Assembly (NCBI RefSeq): GCF_031624495.1
Contig: NZ_JAMQOP010000001.1
Location: 1 to 64,000, forward strand
DNA: 64,000 bases
Direction: 5' to 3'
Origin: Halogeometricum sp. S1BR25-6
Lineage (GTDB): Archaea; Halobacteriota; Halobacteria; Halobacteriales; Haloferacaceae
The notes beneath the pieces are model-generated. The model ran no database searches. It was not told where the DNA came from and saw only the letters and a list, made by a program, of their open reading frames with translations. Shown here piece by piece: positions 35,002 through 43,089 of this stretch (the stretch's first letter is position 1; every line of letters starts with the position of its first letter). Made by a program: the position numbers and the translations under genes.

Positions 35002-35080
35002 GAACTGGGAGTCCGGGACGTCCGAGTCCCGGACGAACTGGGCGTTCGCCGGGTGAACGACGGAACAAAGTCGAACTGGG
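35002..35080. repeat. three GAACTGGG direct repeats and a 9-bp dyad
   Basis: GAACTGGG occurs at 35002-35009, 35035-35042 and 35073-35080. Between the first two lies a perfect inverted repeat, GTCCGGGAC (35011-35019) and GTCCCGGAC (35026-35034) with a 6-nt loop. All lie upstream of the transducer operon TATA box and downstream of the serB stop. They could be operator sites or the serB terminator. Confidence 0.55.
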
Positions 35081-35095
35081 ACGTCGGAGGTCCGT

Positions 35096-35746
35096 CTACT
35101 GCTCCGTCTTCCGCACGATGCCGTAGCCCTCGAACACCTTGCCGAGGCGGTACATGGAAGCGACGACGGCGTCGCAGGACGACCGAACGGCGGGTTTGGG
35201 GACGAAGCCGACGGCGAGACCGGCGACTTCGAGCATGGGGAGGTCGTTCGCGCCGTCGCCGACGGCGACGGTCCGGGAGCGTTTCACGCCGAGTTCGTCG
35301 GCGAGCGATTCGAGCGCCTCGTCCTTCGTCCCCTCGATGAGCGACCCTTCCACCTCGCCGGTGAGACGGCCGCCGCGAACGGGCAGGCGGTTGGCGACGA
35401 CGGTGTCCACCTCGACGCCTTCCTTCTCCAGGGCGCGTTCGACGCCGCGTTCGAACCCGCCCGTGAGCACGGCGACGTGGTGGCCGGCGTCGCGCAGGCG
35501 GCCGATGAGTTCCGCCGCGCCGGGGCGGAGCGTCACCTCGTCGTACGCCTCCTCGGCGTCCTCGGCTTCCAGTCCGTCGAGGAGTTTCGCCCGCTTCCGG
35601 AGGCTGTCGGCGTAGGATATCTCGTCGTTCATCGCCCGTTCGGTGATGTCGGCCATCTCGTCGGCCACACCCATCCGGCGGCCGAGGAGCACCGTCATCT
35701 CCGAGTCCGAGAGCGTTCCGTCGAAGTCGAAGGCCACGAGTCGCAT
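35096..35746 (-). CDS. serB: phosphoserine phosphatase
   Basis: This 216-residue HAD phosphatase takes phosphoserine to serine. Seen are the DxDxT motif VAFDFDGTLSDSE (Asp7, Asp9), VLTGGFERGVERAL, the EGTKDEAL Lys region, and VAVGDGANDLPML with metal-binding Asp. The cap region has NDEISYADSLRKRAKLL, as in SerB. ATG at 35746 sits at the start of motif I; the longer frame upstream looks untranslated. SerA, the first enzyme of the same route, lies 1.4 kb away on the other strand. Confidence 0.92.
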   Translation of the reverse strand: MRLVAFDFDGTLSDSEMTVLLGRRMGVADEMADITERAMNDEISYADSLRKRAKLLDGLEAEDAEEAYDEVTLRPGAAELIGRLRDAGHHVAVLTGGFERGVERALEKEGVEVDTVVANRLPVRGGRLTGEVEGSLIEGTKDEALESLADELGVKRSRTVAVGDGANDLPMLEVAGLAVGFVPKPAVRSSCDAVVASMYRLGKVFEGYGIVRKTEQ

Positions 35747-35818
35747 ACTCCTCACTCGTCGGCGGGCGGTTTGAAACCAACTCATCCGCCCGCACGCGGT
35801 CCGTCCCGGGGACGACTA

Positions 35819-35829
35819 GCTATATCTAC
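35819..35829 (+). promoter_or_regulatory. TATA box of the 149-residue protein gene
   Basis: GCTATATCTAC is centred about 29 nt before the ATG at 35853, pointing to a leaderless or near-leaderless mRNA. Confidence 0.45.
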
Positions 35830-35852
35830 CGGCGACGAGACAGTACGCAACA

Positions 35853-36302
35853 ATGACTGATTTCCCGGACGCGGACGGCGAGGACGACTTGGCCGACGTG
35901 GAACAGGAGCTTCGAGCGGACATCGAAGAGGAGGGCGGCCGGCCGGGGCAGGCGCTGGAGGCGTTCGTCGAGGAACTCAGAGAGGAGAACGACGACTCGG
36001 TCCGGGGAATCGGGTTCTACGACCACGAGGGCGTCGAGATACTCTACCTGCGCGAGGAGATTCGGGCGAAACTGACCGACGAGGAGATACAGGAGCGACT
36101 GAAGACGTTCGCGATGATTGGGCTGGCCGAGTCGCCGTCCGACAGCACGCTCGAAGAGTACGGCCGCCTCGACGCGACGCTCCGGTGGTACGACAACGCC
36201 ATCGTGGCCGTCTACCCGCTGACGGAGTGGTCGGGCGTCATCGCCACGTTCGAGCGCCGCGCCTCGCCGCTCATCGACGCCGCGATGACCCACCTCTACT
36301 GA
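35853..36302 (+). CDS. uncharacterised haloarchaeal protein, 149 residues
   Basis: An acidic N-terminus (DFPDADGEDDLADVEQELRAD) is followed by EAFVEELREENDDSVRGIGFYDHEGVEILYLREEIRAKLTDEEI and a C-terminal TLRWYDNAIVAVYPLTEWSGVIATFERRASPLIDA. This looks like a small haloarchaeal family that I associate with a DUF75xx-type name, not certain. Its last seven bases overlap the 3' end of the convergent P-loop gene. The Trp-Tyr-rich C-terminal beta region may bind a small ligand; this is guesswork. Confidence 0.8.
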   Translation: MTDFPDADGEDDLADVEQELRADIEEEGGRPGQALEAFVEELREENDDSVRGIGFYDHEGVEILYLREEIRAKLTDEEIQERLKTFAMIGLAESPSDSTLEEYGRLDATLRWYDNAIVAVYPLTEWSGVIATFERRASPLIDAAMTHLY

Positions 36303-37006
36303 ACCACGGCCTCGAACCCGACCGGAGTCCATCGGCTGGGTCCGAAGTCGGCGCCGCGGACGCGCAGTTCCGTCCGCTCCTCGTCTCTGACCTCCATGAC
36401 GGCGTCGAACGGTTGGAGCATGATCGTCTCCTCGCGTTCGGAGACGACATTGTCGTCGAGGACGAACACCCCGGAGAACCCCGAGGTGGCGATGCGGCCC
36501 GTGACGACGTGGAGAAACTGGAACACCCGCTTGAGGTCGACGTACATCAGCATCGTCGAGAGCGTGTGGAGTCCGATGCGGGCGTCGCACCCGCGGTCGT
36601 AGAACCGGCGCATGAACTCCGTCATCGCGATACCGATGCCCGTCAGGTCGCCGGGGTCCGAGATGTACCGCCGTCCCGGCGTTGCCGCGGCGAGACCGAA
36701 CCCGCCGGAGCGACTCACGCAGTCGACGACCGAGAACTGCTCGTCGGGAACGTCGGCGAGCGCTCGGAACTCCCGTTCGACGGTGTTCCCCGGCTTTCGG
36801 GTCGTGACGATGGCCGTCCCCCGCGCCGCCGGGTCGCCGGCCGCGAGCAGCGAATTCATGAGCCGACGTTTGCCGGTCAGCACCGGACCGGTGACGAGGA
36901 GACTCGTCCCGTCGGGAATCGAGACGAGGTCCGAGACGGCGTTGTTGTCGGTCAGTTCGACCACCGGTGAGATCCCATCACACGGGGGTATATCGTCGGG
37001 AATCAT
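36296..37006 (-). CDS. KaiC/RAD55-like P-loop ATPase, haloarchaeal
   Basis: The P-loop of this 236-residue protein, GPVLTGKR, lies at 40-47, and the fold order after it is RecA-like: GTAIVTTRKPGNTVEREF, FSVVDCVSRSGG, ISDPGDLTGIGIAMTEFMRRF, GLHTLSTMLMYVDLKRVFQFLHVVTGRI, and GVFVLDDNV as the Walker B-like strand with a pair of Asp. It has a single domain, so it is not a clock KaiC. I associate it with a haloarchaeal RAD55-like family often placed near signalling genes. It diverges from serA and overlaps the neighbouring gene by seven bases at the 3' ends. Confidence 0.82.
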   Translation of the reverse strand: MIPDDIPPCDGISPVVELTDNNAVSDLVSIPDGTSLLVTGPVLTGKRRLMNSLLAAGDPAARGTAIVTTRKPGNTVEREFRALADVPDEQFSVVDCVSRSGGFGLAAATPGRRYISDPGDLTGIGIAMTEFMRRFYDRGCDARIGLHTLSTMLMYVDLKRVFQFLHVVTGRIATSGFSGVFVLDDNVVSEREETIMLQPFDAVMEVRDEERTELRVRGADFGPSRWTPVGFEAVVQ

Positions 37007-37105
37007 AGTTCTAGCGAGTCGGATACGAACCGGAGCGCCGACGCCGAAACGAAAACGCCGTCGTGAGCCACGAGAGCACCTAACATAACCAATACCGCCT
37101 TCGAA

Positions 37106-37118
37106 GAAACTCTTAACC
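37106..37118 (+). promoter_or_regulatory. serA promoter (TATA box)
   Basis: AAACTCTTAACC lies 27 nt upstream of the serA ATG, with the GAAAC-like BRE part just before it. This indicates a leaderless serA mRNA. Confidence 0.55.
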
Positions 37119-37141
37119 GGGAACCAGCGGTCGGTAGGGGT

Positions 37142-38734
37142 ATGAAGGTACTCGTCACGGACCCCATCGACGATGCGGGTCTGGAACGCCTTCGTGAGTC
37201 GGGTCACGAAGTCGAGACCGCCTACGACGTAACAGGGGAGGCGCTGTTGGACGCCGTCGCGGACGCGAACGCACTCGTGGTTCGCTCCGGGACCGAAGTG
37301 GACGAAGCGCTGTTCGAGGCGGCGCCGGACCTCGTCATCGTCGGCCGCGCCGGCATCGGCGTCGACAACATCGACATCGACGCCGCGACGGACCACGGGG
37401 TCATCGTCGCCAACGCGCCCGAGGGGAACGTCCGCGCCGCCGCCGAGCACACCGTCGCGATGGCGTTCGCCGCCGCGCGCTCTATCCCGCAGGCGCACGC
37501 CCGCCTCAAGAACGGCGAGTGGGCCAAGGGCGACTACCTCGGCACCGAACTGAACACGAAGACGCTCGGCATCGTCGGCCTCGGGCGCGTCGGGCAGGAA
37601 GTCGCGAAACGGCTCGACGGCATCGGCATGGACCTCGTCGCGTACGACCCCTACATCAGCGAGGAACGCGCCGACCGACTCGGCGCCGAACTCGTGGAGT
37701 TCGAGGCCTGTCTCGAACGCGCGGACTTCCTGACGGTCCACACGCCGCTGACGCCGGAGACGGCGGACCTCATCTCCACCGACGAGTTGGAACTGATGGG
37801 CGGCGGCTACGTCGTCAACTGCGCCCGCGGCGGCGTCGTCGACGAGGACGCCCTCGCCGCCGCCGTCGAGAACGAGACGCTCGACGGCGCGGCCATCGAC
37901 GTGTTCGCCGACGAACCCGTCTCGCCCGACAATCCGCTGCTCTCGGTGGAGGACGTCGTCGTCACCCCGCACCTCGGCGCCTCGACGGAGGCCGCACAGG
38001 AGAACGTCGCCACCTCCATCGCCGACCAGATAGACGCCGCGTTCGCAGGCGAACCCGTGATGAACGCGCTGAACGCGCCGTCGGTCGACGAGGCCGCCTT
38101 CCCGCGCATCCGGCCGTACATCGACCTCGCGGAGACGGCCGGCAAGGTGGCCGCCCAACTCTTCGACAACCGAATCTCTTCGGTGGAGGTCTCCTACGAG
38201 GGCGAAATCGCGGAGGAGGACATCGAACTCGTCACCGCCTCGGCGCTGAAAGGCGTCTTCGAACCGCTGGAGTGGCAGGTCAACGCCGTCAACGCCCCGA
38301 GCATCGCCGAGGAACGCGGCATCGACGTGACCGAGTCGAAGACGCTGCAGGCCGAGGACTTCCAGAGTCTCGTCACCGTCACCGTCGGCAACGACGAGGA
38401 CTCCCTGGCCGTCTGCGGGACGCTGTTCGCCGGCGACGACCCGCGCATCGTCCGCATCGACGGCTTCCGCGTCGACGCCATCCCGCACGGACAGATGCTC
38501 GTCGCTCGAAACTACGACAAACCGGGCGTCATCGGCTTCATCGGCGGCGTCCTCGGCGACAACAAAATCAACATCGCCGGGATGTTCAACGCCCGCAGAC
38601 ACGAGGAGGGTGGCGAGGCGATAACCGTCTACAACCTCGACGACCCCGTCTCCGAGGCGGTCCAGGAGAAACTGCTCGCGGACGAACGCATCACCGACGT
38701 GAAGTACCTCACGCTGAACGGCGCCGACGAGTAA
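37142..38734 (+). CDS. serA: D-3-phosphoglycerate dehydrogenase
   Basis: This 530-residue enzyme starts serine synthesis from 3-phosphoglycerate. Domains in order are substrate-binding, NAD-binding (LGIVGLGRVGQEVAKR), catalytic Arg/Glu/His in NCARGGVVDED, DVFADEPVSPDNPL and TPHLGAST, an intervening ASB domain, and a C-terminal ACT domain (about 455-530; VRIDGFRVDAIPHGQMLVARNYDKPGVIGFIGGVLG). The length matches the long form with allosteric ASB and ACT domains. A hairpin plus TTTTT ends the gene. Confidence 0.96.
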   Translation: MKVLVTDPIDDAGLERLRESGHEVETAYDVTGEALLDAVADANALVVRSGTEVDEALFEAAPDLVIVGRAGIGVDNIDIDAATDHGVIVANAPEGNVRAAAEHTVAMAFAAARSIPQAHARLKNGEWAKGDYLGTELNTKTLGIVGLGRVGQEVAKRLDGIGMDLVAYDPYISEERADRLGAELVEFEACLERADFLTVHTPLTPETADLISTDELELMGGGYVVNCARGGVVDEDALAAAVENETLDGAAIDVFADEPVSPDNPLLSVEDVVVTPHLGASTEAAQENVATSIADQIDAAFAGEPVMNALNAPSVDEAAFPRIRPYIDLAETAGKVAAQLFDNRISSVEVSYEGEIAEEDIELVTASALKGVFEPLEWQVNAVNAPSIAEERGIDVTESKTLQAEDFQSLVTVTVGNDEDSLAVCGTLFAGDDPRIVRIDGFRVDAIPHGQMLVARNYDKPGVIGFIGGVLGDNKINIAGMFNARRHEEGGEAITVYNLDDPVSEAVQEKLLADERITDVKYLTLNGADE

Positions 38735-38742
38735 TCCGAACG

Positions 38743-38782
38743 ACGCGGGTTCCCGCGTTCGATCCGTTCGATTCCGGTTTTT
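38743..38782 (+). terminator. serA hairpin and U-tract terminator
   Basis: Arms ACGCGGG (38743-38749) and CCCGCGT (38752-38758) form a stem, and a TTTTT run follows at 38778-38782. It lies a few bases after the serA stop. Confidence 0.6.
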
Positions 38783-38806
38783 CGCACGGCGCGACCGACG
38801 ACCCCG

Positions 38807-39310
38807 TTAGAGCCCGGTCTGTCGCTGCCAGGCGTTGTAGCGCCGCCGGAGGCGCGTCCACTGCGCGTCGAGTTCGTCGGCGACCCGCCCCGCGAGCGAC
38901 GTTGTCGGCGCGGGCGAGGTTCGCGGCGGCGACGGCGGCGACTGCGCGGACGCCTCCGGCGTCGACGGCGACGGGTCGGTCTCGGTCTCCGTTTCCGTTT
39001 CGGTCCCGAACCCGGCCTCGGCCGCCGCCTCCGCGTCCGAATCTCCGTCGAGGAGTCGTTCGTACCGGTCGATGACGTCCTGCCGTCGCTCGCGCGTCTC
39101 CCGCAGCGCCCGCCGGAGGTCCTCGTTCTCCGCTCGGAGCCGTTCGACTTCCGCTTCGGGCGTCGGCGGCCCGCCGCCGCGTCCGTCCGTTCGGGCGTTC
39201 GATTCGCTCGCGTCCGAGGCGGCGTCGCGGGGGCGGTCGAAGCGATGTTCGTCGCGAATCGGAAACGTCCGCGACCCGTTCGACCCACCGCTCACCGTTC
39301 CGGTCGGCAT
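38807..39310 (-). CDS. coiled-coil, low-complexity protein, unknown
   Basis: The N-terminus of this 167-residue protein is Gly/Arg/Asp-rich. A strong coiled coil follows (VERLRAENEDLRRALRETRERRQDVIDRYERLL), then a Thr/Glu/Pro/Ser-rich linker (TETETETETDPSPS) and a C-terminal helix (RVADELDAQWTRLRRRYNAWQR). This could be a scaffold or small regulator. No family is recognised. The start at 39310 is preferred over an ATG five codons upstream. Confidence 0.6.
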   Translation of the reverse strand: MPTGTVSGGSNGSRTFPIRDEHRFDRPRDAASDASESNARTDGRGGGPPTPEAEVERLRAENEDLRRALRETRERRQDVIDRYERLLDGDSDAEAAAEAGFGTETETETETDPSPSTPEASAQSPPSPPRTSPAPTTSLAGRVADELDAQWTRLRRRYNAWQRQTGL

Positions 39311-39419
39311 CCTTGGCGAGGGCATGTGCGTGGGGAGGTACCACGGCGGTATGAAGCTACGTCAGACTGCCGTCATTCGGCGTTTGGATAGATTGAATGT
39401 CAGATAGTTTGTCCGGTTC

Positions 39420-40685
39420 TCACTCGGCGCCGATGTGGTCGAGCACCGCTTGCGTGTCGTTCGCCACCGGTTCGGGTTCGTTACCCGCCTCGAACGCCGC
39501 GTCCGGGTCCTTGAGCAGGTGGCCGGTGGTGAGACAGACCACGTCCTCGTCGGCGTCGACAACGCCGTCGGAGCGGAGTTTGCGCAGGCCGGCGACGGAG
39601 GCCGCGGAGGCGGGTTCGACGCCGATACCTTCGCGGGCCAAGTCTCGCTGCGCCGAGGTTATCTCCGCGTCGGAGACGGCGACGGCCGTCCCGTTCGTCT
39701 GGCGGATGCCGGGCAGGGCTTTGGGCGCGTTGACGGGGTTGCCGATGCGGATGGCCGTCGCGCGCGTCTCCACCTCCTCCCAGCGCTCGGTGTCCGCCCA
39801 CCCGTTCTCGATGGCTTCGACCATCGGCGCGGCGCCCTCGGCCTGCACGCCGGTGAGTTTCGGCACCTCCTCGGGGTCCAAAGAGCCCGCCTGGACGAGT
39901 TCGCGGAACGCCTTGTACAGCGCCGCAGTGTTGCCCGCATTGCCGACGGGGAGGACGATGCGGTCCGGGAAGCGGCCGTAGTCGTCGCGGAACTCCTCTA
40001 AAATCTCCAGTCCGATGGTTTTCTGTCCCTCGAGGCGGAAGGGGTTCAGCGAGTTCAGCAGGTACACCTCGCCGCGTTCGGCGAGGTCCTGAACGATATC
40101 CAGACAGGAGTCGAAGTTGCCGTCGACTTCGAGGATGCGGGCGTCGTGGAGGGCCGCCTGCGCTATCTTGCCGGCGGCGACTTTGCCGGAGGGGAGGAGC
40201 ACGAGCGTCTGCATCCCGCCGCGGGCGCCGTAGGCGGCGAGGGCGGCGGACGTGTTGCCCGTCGAGGCGCAGGCGAGTCGGTCGACGCCGAGTTCCTTCG
40301 CCACGCGGACGCCGACGGTCATCCCGCGGTCCTTGAAACTGCCTGTCGGGTTCATCCCCTCGTGCTTGATTCGGAGGGTGTTCACGTCGATGTCCTCGCG
40401 CAGGCGCGGCGCCTCGTGGAGGGGCGTGTCGCCCTCCGGGAGGCTGACGCCCTCCTCGAACGGGAGCGCCGAGCGGTAGCGCCAGACGCCGCGGCCCTGC
40501 CCCTCGAAGTCGTCGAGGGAGGGCGGGTCGGCGTACTTGACTTCCAGCAGGTGGCCGCCGTCGCTGGTGTAGCGTATCTCGTCGAAGGGGGCGTACGCCT
40601 CCCCCGTCTCGATGCACTCCAGCCACACGCCGTCCTCGGCGACGTCCGGGGCGTCCGGCGCGGGCGCGGTGAGGTCGAGGCTCAT
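39420..40685 (-). CDS. thrC: threonine synthase
   Basis: This 421-residue PLP enzyme converts O-phosphohomoserine to threonine. The PLP lysine is K118 in NPTGSFKDRGMTV. ASTGNTSAALAAYGA and PVGNAGNTAALYKAFREL are the phosphate/PLP loops. The N-terminus has CIETGEAYAPF, a metal-binding-like remnant. The start at 40685 is the ATG of MSLDLTAP. Followed downstream by non-coding DNA; transcribed next to a winged-helix regulator. Confidence 0.95.
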   Translation of the reverse strand: MSLDLTAPAPDAPDVAEDGVWLECIETGEAYAPFDEIRYTSDGGHLLEVKYADPPSLDDFEGQGRGVWRYRSALPFEEGVSLPEGDTPLHEAPRLREDIDVNTLRIKHEGMNPTGSFKDRGMTVGVRVAKELGVDRLACASTGNTSAALAAYGARGGMQTLVLLPSGKVAAGKIAQAALHDARILEVDGNFDSCLDIVQDLAERGEVYLLNSLNPFRLEGQKTIGLEILEEFRDDYGRFPDRIVLPVGNAGNTAALYKAFRELVQAGSLDPEEVPKLTGVQAEGAAPMVEAIENGWADTERWEEVETRATAIRIGNPVNAPKALPGIRQTNGTAVAVSDAEITSAQRDLAREGIGVEPASAASVAGLRKLRSDGVVDADEDVVCLTTGHLLKDPDAAFEAGNEPEPVANDTQAVLDHIGAE

Positions 40686-40754
40686 TGTCCGATGCGACAC
40701 GTTCGGTGGGCAAAAGGGGGACGGTTCGGGCGCGTGCTGCCGGACCGCCGGGGG

Positions 40755-41159
40755 TTACGGCCGGCCCTGTTCTCCGTCCTCGTCCCCGCTCTCGCGTCCG
40801 TACCCCTCGATGCTCGCGTGGACCTGTTCGACCCACTCGTCGAGGGCGGCGTGGAGCATCTCCTTGGCCTCCGGCAGCGGCGTCGCGGTGTACTGATAGA
40901 CGTAGCCGCCGGGGTCGAGCAGTCGCCGCTCGCGGTCCGCGAGGCTCTTCTCCATCAGCGTCGTCAACGAGCGGTTGACGTTGCTCCGGTCGCGCTCTAA
41001 GATGTCCGCGAGTTCGGCGACGGTGCTGCCGGGGTTGTCGAGGAGGGTGAGGTAGGTCCGACTCTCGTGGGTCTGGATGCCGAACACGCACGCGAGCACG
41101 TGCTGGAAACTCGGGTCGTCCGTCTCGATGAGGTCCCCTATGGCTGGCGTGTCGCTCAT
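40755..41159 (-). CDS. winged-helix transcriptional regulator (TrmB-like)
   Basis: This 134-residue protein has a helix-turn-helix core (TYLTLLDNPGSTVAELADILERDRSNVNRSLTTLMEKSLADRERRLLDPGGYVYQYTATPLPEAKEMLHAALDEWVEQ) resembling small TrmB/MarR-like haloarchaeal regulators. One copy of the HTH plus a C-terminal helix is typical. It sits just upstream of thrC on the same strand with 70 nt between, so it might regulate threonine synthesis or other genes; not shown. Confidence 0.85.
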   Translation of the reverse strand: MSDTPAIGDLIETDDPSFQHVLACVFGIQTHESRTYLTLLDNPGSTVAELADILERDRSNVNRSLTTLMEKSLADRERRLLDPGGYVYQYTATPLPEAKEMLHAALDEWVEQVHASIEGYGRESGDEDGEQGRP

Positions 41160-41230
41160 ATCCTCCTCTTGACCGCCCGGCCGATTAAAACGACCTGCAA
41201 CCGGCGGCCGCCGCGGACGCCGGCCCCGCC

Positions 41231-41470
41231 TCAGTCGCTCCGCGCGTAGCCCATCTTCACGATGCAGTCGCGCATCCCCTCCTCGTCGGCGTGTTTGTGC
41301 AGCGTCGTCGGCGTGTCGCAGTAGTACGTCGTGCCGTCGTGCCGGAGCGACACCTCGTGGACGCCGCCGAGCATCTCCGCTTCGACGACGACGCGGCGGC
41401 CCTCGCGGACCGCGTCGATAATCTCTTCGACCGTCAACTCGCCGGACTTCGCGCGAAGCGGCTCGGACAT
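41231..41470 (-). CDS. uncharacterised 79-residue protein
   Basis: The protein has EIIDAVREGRRVVVEAEMLGGVHEVSLRHDGTTYYCDTPTTLHKHADEEGMRDCIVKMGYARSD, with two Cys and two His that might bind a metal. It looks like a small conserved haloarchaeal protein, perhaps of the DUF8001 group (unsure). It is upstream of the winged-helix regulator on the same strand, 71 nt apart. Confidence 0.8.
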   Translation of the reverse strand: MSEPLRAKSGELTVEEIIDAVREGRRVVVEAEMLGGVHEVSLRHDGTTYYCDTPTTLHKHADEEGMRDCIVKMGYARSD

Positions 41471-41559
41471 CGGCCGTACCGAGGGACCTCTCGATAATGA
41501 GGGTACCGTCGGCGGAAGCCCGTGGCGGGGAGAAGGGACTCGGCGCGAACGCGACGACG

Positions 41560-42246
41560 TCAGTTCGTGCCGGGGTTCGACTCGGGTTTCGACGTCGGCG
41601 GTTCGACGCCCTCGGCCGCCTCGGCGTTCGTCGTCTCCTTTTCGACGTCGACGTGCCAGCGGTCGACGGTGTCGTCGTACTCCCCCAACCGCGTGCTGAC
41701 GGCGGATTTCAGCTCGTCGTCGTTGATGTTCACCTCGAAGATGAACGTCACCTCCTCCTCGCCGCGGTGGGATTTCTGGATGTTGGCGCTGATGAGTTCG
41801 TTGTCGAAGTAGTACGGCGCGAGTTGGGTCATCACCTTTCGGTAGACGGTGTCCTCCACCTTCCGGAGCGCCCGCCGGCCGGCGGAGTCGGCGGCGCGGG
41901 CGACGTAGCCGATGGACTCGCTCCAGCGTTCGACGGCGCCGTCGTTGTCCCCCTCGTCCACCTTCTGGTAGGACTCCGAGAGCTTCTCGCCCGCCGTCTG
42001 CAGGTCCTCGTTGGGCTCTTTGCCCGCCTTCTCCCCTTCACCCTCGCCGACGCTGGCCTGCGCCGCCGTCTTCTCGTTCACGTCCTCGCCCAGTCGCTCG
42101 TGCGCCTTCGGACGCCACTCGTCCCACTGCTCGAACGCCTCTCCCTCGACGCCGGCGTCGCGGAGCGCGCGGGTGATACGCTCGCCGTGTTCGACGACGT
42201 CGCCCCACGACCCGCGGATTTTGAAGCCGGAAACGCTCTCTTCCAT
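41560..42246 (-). CDS. uncharacterised haloarchaeal protein (DUF5828-like)
   Basis: This 228-residue protein begins MEESVSGFKIRGSWGDVVEHGERITRALRDAG, followed by an acidic linker, a helical region (LQTAGEKLSESYQKVDEGDNDGAVERWSESIGYVARAADSAGRRALRKVEDTVYRKVMTQ) and a beta region (EEVTFIFEVNINDDELKSAVSTRLGEYD). I recall this N-terminus from the DUF5828 family, tentatively. The last 20 residues are disordered. Function unknown. Confidence 0.82.
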   Translation of the reverse strand: MEESVSGFKIRGSWGDVVEHGERITRALRDAGVEGEAFEQWDEWRPKAHERLGEDVNEKTAAQASVGEGEGEKAGKEPNEDLQTAGEKLSESYQKVDEGDNDGAVERWSESIGYVARAADSAGRRALRKVEDTVYRKVMTQLAPYYFDNELISANIQKSHRGEEEVTFIFEVNINDDELKSAVSTRLGEYDDTVDRWHVDVEKETTNAEAAEGVEPPTSKPESNPGTN

Positions 42247-42363
42247 CTGGTTGATGGGTGATAAGTCCGGAGCCGTATAAAACTCTACTTGCGGCTTGCA
42301 TCCGTCGAACTGTCACACGGTACCCCGTCTCAGAGCCGTCGACGCGGCCGAATCGGGGCGAGT

Positions 42364-42609
42364 CTAGCGCGACCCGTAGACGAACCGCGAGGCGGCCGAA
42401 TCGAGGCGGGAGACGGCGCTCGAAAGCCACGCGGCGGGCGAGGTGGCCCGCAACTCCCGGTCGGAGAGTTCGATGCGGTCGTCGCCGAACGCCGACGCGC
42501 GCCCCCCGTTGTCGTCGCTGCCGTCGTCCGTCGCCTCTTCCGCTCCGACGGCGTCCACGACGGTGGACATCGCACACCGACCGCAGGACTCGGTTCGTTT
42601 TTCGGACAT
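42364..42609 (-). CDS. small protein with CxxC, unknown
   Basis: This 81-residue acidic protein begins MSEKRTESCGRCAMSTVVDAVG; the pair Cys9/Cys12 could bind metal. The end is SPAAWLSSAVSRLDSAASRFVYGSR. A minus-strand TATA-like element (CGCTTTAATCG) lies about 34 nt upstream, supporting a real gene. No family recognised. Confidence 0.6.
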   Translation of the reverse strand: MSEKRTESCGRCAMSTVVDAVGAEEATDDGSDDNGGRASAFGDDRIELSDRELRATSPAAWLSSAVSRLDSAASRFVYGSR

Positions 42610-42637
42610 CTCGTTCGCTCTCTAGCAAGAACCATCA

Positions 42638-42648
42638 CGATTAAAGCG
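42638..42648 (-). promoter_or_regulatory. TATA box of CxxC protein gene
   Basis: CGCTTTAATCG on the minus strand is centred about 34 nt from the ATG at 42609. The plus strand of the same 93-nt divergent region carries GAGGCGCTTTTCAG (42669-42681), centred 26 nt before the cupin ATG. Confidence 0.4.
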
Positions 42649-42702
42649 TTGCGACCACAGCGGACCCGAGGCGCTTTTCAGAACGTGCGGAGTGTGAGCG
42701 GT

Positions 42703-43089
42703 ATGGGATACCGCGTCGTGGACTGCGAGGACGTAGCGCCGAGCGACGACAGGGACTGTGAGATGCGCCGCCTGTCCGAGCCCGCGGGGTTGGAGAACGT
42801 CGCGCTCAATCGGTTCCGCGCGGAACCGGGGCAGGAGATTCCGCTGGCGTATCACTACCACGAGGAGCAAGAGGAGGTGTTCTACGTGCTCTCGGGGACG
42901 CTGGCGGTCGAGACGCCCGAGGAGACGTACGAGGTGGGCGAGGGCTGTCTGTTCGCCGTCGAGCCGAAAAGCCCGCAACGGGCGTACAACCCCGCGGACG
43001 CCGACGACGCCGTGAGCGTCCTCGCCCTCGGCGCGCCGCCCGTCTCCGGCGACGCGGTGCCGTACGACCCGGAGGACGGGGAGGAATGA
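42703..43089 (+). CDS. cupin-domain protein
   Basis: This 128-residue protein has a single cupin barrel with the motif-1 pattern YHYHEEQEEVFYVLSG (His-His-Glu) and a motif-2 segment GCLFAVEPKSPQRAYNP that lacks the usual His. The metal site may therefore be incomplete. It ends in ATGA overlap with the next gene, so they are cotranslated. Substrate unknown; such proteins bind small sugars or act as isomerases/dioxygenases. Confidence 0.85.
   Translation: MGYRVVDCEDVAPSDDRDCEMRRLSEPAGLENVALNRFRAEPGQEIPLAYHYHEEQEEVFYVLSGTLAVETPEETYEVGEGCLFAVEPKSPQRAYNPADADDAVSVLALGAPPVSGDAVPYDPEDGEE

Noticed and set aside
36185-36970. Plus-strand ORF opposite the KaiC-like gene
   Set aside because: It lies antisense to the P-loop gene and in a shifted frame of its neighbour; composition is His/Arg-rich.
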